A stretch of DNA of 10,362 nucleotides, taken from positions 1-10,362 of the forward strand of contig DATGHS010000161.1 of NCBI GenBank assembly GCA_035307785.1. The letters are read 5' to 3'. The notes below the pieces were generated by a model. It had not been told where the DNA came from, did not search any database, and saw nothing but the letters and a program-made list of their open reading frames with translations. The stretch comes from DATGHS01 sp035307785. Its GTDB lineage: Bacteria > Planctomycetota > Planctomycetia > Gemmatales > Gemmataceae. Below, piece by piece: positions 6,720 to 10,362 of this stretch; position 1 is the first letter of the stretch, and each line of letters starts with the position of its first letter. The position numbers and the translations under genes were made by a program.

Positions 6720-8759
6720 ATGTTGTGGAACAAGCTATTTCTGGTCGCTCTCGCCAGCACGTTGGCACTGAACGCAAGCGCCGTCGCTGATGGAGACACG
6801 GCCAAGACCGCGGCCGCGGCCGGGGCCAAGGCGGCCAGCCCCAAATTGGATTACTACCTCACCCAGTTGCCGCCCACTTGCCCCGGATATGCGGCAGCGG
6901 TGAGGGGTGACTACGATCGAGTGGTCTTCGACGCGAGCCGGGCTCTGGCAAAGGACGACAACAATGTTGCTGCCCGCTCGATTCGCGCCTGGGCGTATTA
7001 TCGAGAGAACGAGAAGGACCTAGCCATTGCCGACATTAGCGAAGTGATTCACCGACAGCCAAAGAATGCGGCCGCATACATGTTTCGGGCCGACGCTTGC
7101 TACGACAAAGATGATTACTTTCAGGCCATCAACGACTACTCCCAGGTTATCCAAATTGACCCAAAGAACAGCCGCGCATATGTCCGACGCGGCACCAGCT
7201 ACACCGCACTAGGAGTTCTGGGGAAGGCGATCGCCGATTGTGGAAAGGCGCTGAAATTCGACCCGCATAATGTGGATGCAATTTTAACTCGCGCGGAAGC
7301 CCACCATCGCTGGGGGGAATACGCTGAGGCCCTCAGCGACCTGGATGAGTTCGTGCATGTTGATCCGAAAAATTCGTTGCCGCATTTCTGTCTAGCGTCG
7401 ATTCACCTCGAGCTGGGAGATTACGATCAGGCGCTAAGCGAAGCGAACGAAGTGGCCCGACTAGACCCGGAATCAAAAGAGTTGGTCGCGTTATTCCAAG
7501 AAATGATCCACCTTCCCAAAGCGGAAAAAGCGAAGGGCCTTGTCCAGTGGGCCAATGCCCTGATCCAAAACGGTAAGTACTTTGATTTATGCTGTCACTG
7601 GGACTCGGAATCGCCCACAGTTGCCTTCTGGATCGGCCCAACGCCGATGCCTAAGCACGACGACCAGATTATTGCTGAGTGTACCGGGAGAATTGGAAAG
7701 AACGCGGACGATTTGCCGGCGCATTACGCGCGAGCCTGCTCTTATGCGCGCCAGAGCGATTACGAACGAGCCATTGCCGATTTCAACGAGGTTCTCCGCC
7801 TTTCTCCCAACAGCTCTGAGGCTTATTGCGAACGCGGTGAGGCATATGCGTCCAATGGTGACCTTGAAAAGGCAATGGCTGATTTCAACAGCGCTATTAG
7901 TTTCGATCCAAAAAGTGCCGAGGCCTATTTTCTGCGTGGCTGGTGGTACTCGGAGAAGCATCAACATGATAAGGCGCTCGGTGATCTTGCCAGAGTGCTC
8001 AAAATCGATCCTGTAATGGCGAGAGCATACTCTACGCGAGCCTCAATCCTTAAAGAGCAAAGGCAATACGATCAGGCGATTAACGATTACACTGAAGCGA
8101 TCCGCCTTGACCCGACAGATACCCAGTCCTTGAGCGCTCGGAGTCACTTGTATGCGGATAGAGAGCAGTACGATAAGGCTCTTGCGGACTGTAGCAAACT
8201 ATTGGAGTTGAACCCGCAAGACGGGGATAGCCGCAAGTTGTGCGGTTGTCTTCATACGGAATTGAAACAGTACGATAAGGCCATCGCAGATTACACCGAA
8301 GCCCTGCGAATTAAGCCAACCGATGCGGCGTCGTTCTTCAACCAGGGTGACCTCCATCTCGCGCGGGGGCGAGTCTACGCAAAAAGGAAGCAATATGACA
8401 TGGCCGTCGCCGATTACACTGAGGCCCTAGCCTTAAGCCGGGGATTCGACCAAGCGAATATTTATGCGTCCCGGGCTTCTGCATACACGAAGCTGAAACA
8501 ATACGAAAATGCCGTTGCGGATTACACGCAAGCACTTCGACTTGATCACGAGCAACTGGAAGGACTCCTTGAGTTGCCCTGGCTCCTCGCGACCTGTCCC
8601 GAATCGAATGTCCGTGACGGCGCGCGGGCAATCGATTATGCGCAGCAGGCTTATGATCTGAGTTTCTACAAAGATTTTGGCCGTTTCAATACACTCGCCG
8701 CCGCCTATGCCGAGAACGGTGTGCTCCCTACCCCTGCGATGTCACTTTCGGCCGCGTAA
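6720..8759 (+). CDS. Exported tetratricopeptide-repeat protein, paralogue truncated at the 3' end by an insertion sequence
   Basis: 679 residues from the ATG at 6720, chosen because AAGGAG (6708-6713) lies 6 nt upstream and a signal peptide follows (MLWNKLFLVALASTLALNAS, cut near AVA-D). The frame runs open back to about 6591, inside the previous gene, but that part is not needed. The layout copies its neighbour: PTCPGY after the signal peptide, five TPRs (e.g. DYFQAINDYSQVIQIDPKN), an interruption around EKAKGLVQWANALIQNG, the shared phrase NADDLPAHYARA, then a second TPR block. One region (FFNQGDLHLARGRVYAKRK) is slightly longer than the 34-residue repeat. The family C-terminus is reached at NTLAAAYAENG and then breaks: the last residues VLPTPAMSLSAA are unrelated to the neighbour's GQFDEAVKWQKKALEL and come from IS DNA. 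About 40-45 residues are missing. The product may still fold, as the lost part is terminal. Confidence 0.85.
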   Translation: MLWNKLFLVALASTLALNASAVADGDTAKTAAAAGAKAASPKLDYYLTQLPPTCPGYAAAVRGDYDRVVFDASRALAKDDNNVAARSIRAWAYYRENEKDLAIADISEVIHRQPKNAAAYMFRADACYDKDDYFQAINDYSQVIQIDPKNSRAYVRRGTSYTALGVLGKAIADCGKALKFDPHNVDAILTRAEAHHRWGEYAEALSDLDEFVHVDPKNSLPHFCLASIHLELGDYDQALSEANEVARLDPESKELVALFQEMIHLPKAEKAKGLVQWANALIQNGKYFDLCCHWDSESPTVAFWIGPTPMPKHDDQIIAECTGRIGKNADDLPAHYARACSYARQSDYERAIADFNEVLRLSPNSSEAYCERGEAYASNGDLEKAMADFNSAISFDPKSAEAYFLRGWWYSEKHQHDKALGDLARVLKIDPVMARAYSTRASILKEQRQYDQAINDYTEAIRLDPTDTQSLSARSHLYADREQYDKALADCSKLLELNPQDGDSRKLCGCLHTELKQYDKAIADYTEALRIKPTDAASFFNQGDLHLARGRVYAKRKQYDMAVADYTEALALSRGFDQANIYASRASAYTKLKQYENAVADYTQALRLDHEQLEGLLELPWLLATCPESNVRDGARAIDYAQQAYDLSFYKDFGRFNTLAAAYAENGVLPTPAMSLSAA

Positions 8760-9888
8760 TCGGTGGGAGAATTCGCCTCCTCCGGAACAAAAGAAGGTCG
8801 TGCGCCACGAGCGCACGACGGTACGCTACTCGATCCACACTCGCTTCCTGTTTCCGACTCAATGCGGCCTCGGCGGCCAGGCCACGCTGGGCGCGTTCCT
8901 CCGCGCGGCACCGCGCCACTGTCGCCTGGAACGCAGCGCGCTCTTCCGCCGTCACCACGCGTCGTGCTTCCCAGATTTGCTCGGGCATTTGGCCCTTCAG
9001 CCGCTTCGTCTGCGCCCCGTTGGCCGCGCGCCGAGCCGCATCGAGCGCGGCACTCGTCCACACATTCGGATGGCCCAGGAGCAGGCATTGAAGTTCCGTG
9101 CGCCGTTTCAAGGCGCCGATGCTGGCTTCGATCGCGCCATTGTACTCTGGGCAGTGGGGCGGCGAGAAGAGCGGACCCACCCCCCAACGCTGCAATTCCC
9201 AGCGCAGTACGTCGGCAATAAACGCAGAACCGTTATCGCTTTTCAGCACCAATGGCGCGCCGTGCAACATGAACAGCAGGCGCAACTCGCGGACCACCAC
9301 CTTGGCTGTGAGCGTTTCGACCGGCTGCCAGAGCAGCGTCTGGCCGCTGGCCAGGTCGCGCACCGCCAGCACATAGCCGTAGCAGCCATCAATGAGCGAA
9401 GGCGCCTCGGCGAAGTCGATGGCCCAGACAGCACCCGCACGTTGCCAGTGCAATCGGTGCAGCAGCCGCGGGTTCGCGGCTCGCCATTGATGGCGGTAGT
9501 CCTTCAGCAGATCATCCAGTTCGGCGCGGGCCAGGTCGGGGAAGTAGGTGCGCAAGCTGGGCAGGCCCAGGCCGGGGCCAATCTCCTTCAGCACGTCGAA
9601 TACCGCTTGTTGTTGGGTGGCATCGCAAGATTGCAGCGGGCGGCCGAGCGGCTGCGGTGCTTCCTCCGCGTCGAGCACATGCCAAGACCGCAGCGTCCGG
9701 TCCTGGATCGCCAGGCGTTGAGCGACTTCCGCCTGACTGGCGCCGCGTTCCTTCAGGCGCTGAGCGAAGCGCACGGCGCGCGCTCGGACCAGCCGCTCCA
9801 ACGCCCGGCGTGGCGGTTGGCCGCACGCGCCCAAGCGGTCAGCGCGCGGTTCGGCCGTGAGCTTCAGAAGTTCGTGCAAGATGCTCAT
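8728..9888 (-). CDS. IS transposase OrfB, DD35E integrase core
   Basis: 386 residues counted from the ATG at 9888. It cuts and joins DNA ends during transposition. Residues about 50-70 (ASQAEVAQRLAIQDRTLRSW) form a helix-turn-helix. The rve-type catalytic core follows: D158 in VWAIDFAEAP, D218 in LKSDNGSAF and E254 in CPEYNGAIEAS, with exactly 35 residues between the second Asp and the Glu. The C-terminus is basic (FRRRRILPPITRPKV). All three catalytic residues are present and no stop interrupts the frame, so it may be active. The same frame stays open upstream of 9888, across the end of orfA, in the -1 frame relative to it. It is therefore probably also made as an OrfAB fusion, as in IS3-family elements. 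The isolated start at 9888 has no strong ribosome binding site. Confidence 0.87.
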   Translation of the reverse strand: MSILHELLKLTAEPRADRLGACGQPPRRALERLVRARAVRFAQRLKERGASQAEVAQRLAIQDRTLRSWHVLDAEEAPQPLGRPLQSCDATQQQAVFDVLKEIGPGLGLPSLRTYFPDLARAELDDLLKDYRHQWRAANPRLLHRLHWQRAGAVWAIDFAEAPSLIDGCYGYVLAVRDLASGQTLLWQPVETLTAKVVVRELRLLFMLHGAPLVLKSDNGSAFIADVLRWELQRWGVGPLFSPPHCPEYNGAIEASIGALKRRTELQCLLLGHPNVWTSAALDAARRAANGAQTKRLKGQMPEQIWEARRVVTAEERAAFQATVARCRAEERAQRGLAAEAALSRKQEASVDRVAYRRALVAHDLLLFRRRRILPPITRPKVTSQG

Positions 9889-9971
9889 GTGCTCATCCGG
9901 TTGGGCCGCTACGGGGTGCTCCGATTCCGTCCGGATGGCTGGCGGCGTTTCCTGGTCCGCCGTCCTCGGTC

Positions 9972-10019
9972 CGCTCAGCGCGACTTCCGTATCTTCACAC
10001 GCTGCGAGCGCATTTTTTT
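9972..10019 (-). promoter_or_regulatory. Probable programmed -1 ribosomal frameshift signal (orfA/orfB)
   Basis: In the orfA frame the codons GGG AAA AAA ATG contain an A7 run (10019-10013). Slipping back one base after the second AAA continues as AAT GCG CTC, which is the open frame leading into OrfB. Two nt further, CGCTC-gc-AGCG (10010-10000) can pair with CGCTGAGCG (9980-9972) to form a 9-bp stem with a 2-nt bulge and a 19-nt loop; the orfA TGA lies in the 3' arm. The spacer is shorter than the usual 5-9 nt. Confidence 0.6.
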
Positions 10020-10362
10020 CCCCACCCTGTCCGCGGGTTCCCGTTCGCCACTTCTCGTCATCACGACCTGCGGCAACACCAGGGCGATCTCTTCACGCAC
10101 CTGGGCTTCGTGCAATGCCAGTTCCAACTCTTCAATCCGCTCCTGCTGCATGCGCAGCTGTTCCGACTCCGACAACGCCGCCAGGCTGGGCCGGCCCGCC
10201 GGCTTGCGGGCGATCGCTTCCAGCGCCGCCTGCAGGGCGGTCTCGCGCAGTTGATGGAAGCGCGTCTCGCCAATGCCCAACTCCGCGCACACTTCCAGCA
10301 TCCGCTTCTCTCCCGACATCGTCGCCAGGATCGCCTGGAGGCGTTCCTTCTCCTCCGGCGCG
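9975..10362 (-). CDS. IS OrfA, HTH/leucine-zipper protein (5' end outside window)
   Basis: The frame is open to the window edge: codons before the ATG at 10319 read APEEKERLQAILAT and join smoothly to MSGEKRMLEVCAELGIGETR. The ATG at 10319 may thus be internal. The protein has an HTH (CAELGIGETRFHQLRETALQ), a GRPSL linker and a helical zipper-like stretch (SEQLRMQQERIEELELALHE), then a basic tail ending RVKIRKSR. This is the OrfA design of two-frame insertion sequences: terminal-repeat binding plus multimerisation. It ends 86 nt before the OrfB ATG, but the OrfB frame overlaps its last part at a slippery site. Confidence 0.8.
   Translation of the reverse strand, partial: APEEKERLQAILATMSGEKRMLEVCAELGIGETRFHQLRETALQAALEAIARKPAGRPSLAALSESEQLRMQQERIEELELALHEAQVREEIALVLPQVVMTRSGEREPADRVGKKMRSQRVKIRKSR

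Larger units (their letters stand above)
8720..10362 (-). mobile_element. Insertion sequence, right part; left end outside window
   Basis: The right end is placed at about 8720, where the second TPR gene stops matching its paralogue right after ...GAGAACGG. The new sequence begins TGTGCTCCCTA, and the transposase stop codon (8730-8728) sits only about 8 nt inside it, as is common for elements whose transposase gene runs to the end. The element holds an HTH orfA and a DD35E orfB on the minus strand with a probable frameshift site. Its terminal inverted repeat and target duplication cannot be confirmed because the other end is not in view. The family resembles IS3/IS481-type DDE elements; I do not assign it further. 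Confidence 0.8.

Noticed and set aside
8677..10254. A 525-codon open frame on the plus strand across the insertion sequence
   Set aside because: It lies antisense to the DD35E transposase and OrfA, has no recognisable motifs and is Arg/Pro/Ala/Gln-rich as expected for a GC-rich shadow frame.

Overview
The window looks like chromosomal DNA from a planctomycete or close relative. It is fairly GC-rich. It carries a BlaI-type repressor coupled to an M56 membrane peptidase fused to a periplasmic adaptor, and long exported TPR proteins with the C-terminal 'DGKKAIE...LDTLAAAYAENG...' module I associate with Planctomycetes. The taxonomic call rests on gene style only; there is no rRNA or other marker in view.

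Layout. (1) 1-615, plus: the C-terminal part of a periplasmic substrate-binding protein cut by the window start. (2) 616-902: no intact gene, but 635-863 reads like the frameshifted end of a lost gene. (3) 4123-903, minus: a three-gene operon. It starts with a BlaI/MecI-family repressor, whose stop overlaps by ATGA the start of a 760-residue M56 peptidase/HlyD-type adaptor fusion. A small exported coiled-coil protein with a TolC-like helical pattern follows. A TTGACA-N17-TAGAAT promoter with a perfect palindrome over its -10 region precedes the repressor, so the operon looks autoregulated. (4) 4176-4606: a divergent intergenic region with a 120-bp palindromic, MITE-like repeat and a weaker promoter facing right. 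(5) 4607-8759, plus: two tandem paralogous secreted TPR proteins, probably one operon. The first is intact. The second loses its conserved C-terminus at about 8719/8720. (6) 8720 to the window end, minus: the right part of an insertion sequence with a two-frame transposase (HTH/zipper OrfA, DD35E OrfB) and an A7 slippery run plus stem-loop in the overlap. The other IS end and the rest of the second TPR gene lie outside the window.

How the genes may work together. The repressor and M56 protein resemble the BlaI/BlaR1 signal-dependent derepression pair, but the M56 protein carries an efflux-type adaptor instead of a penicillin sensor, and a TolC-like helical protein follows it. This suggests a stress-sensing or export-related envelope module with no pump gene in view. 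A strong internal ribosome binding site before the adaptor part suggests the adaptor may also be made alone. The TPR pair is divergently transcribed and has no clear functional tie to the operon; its partners are unknown.
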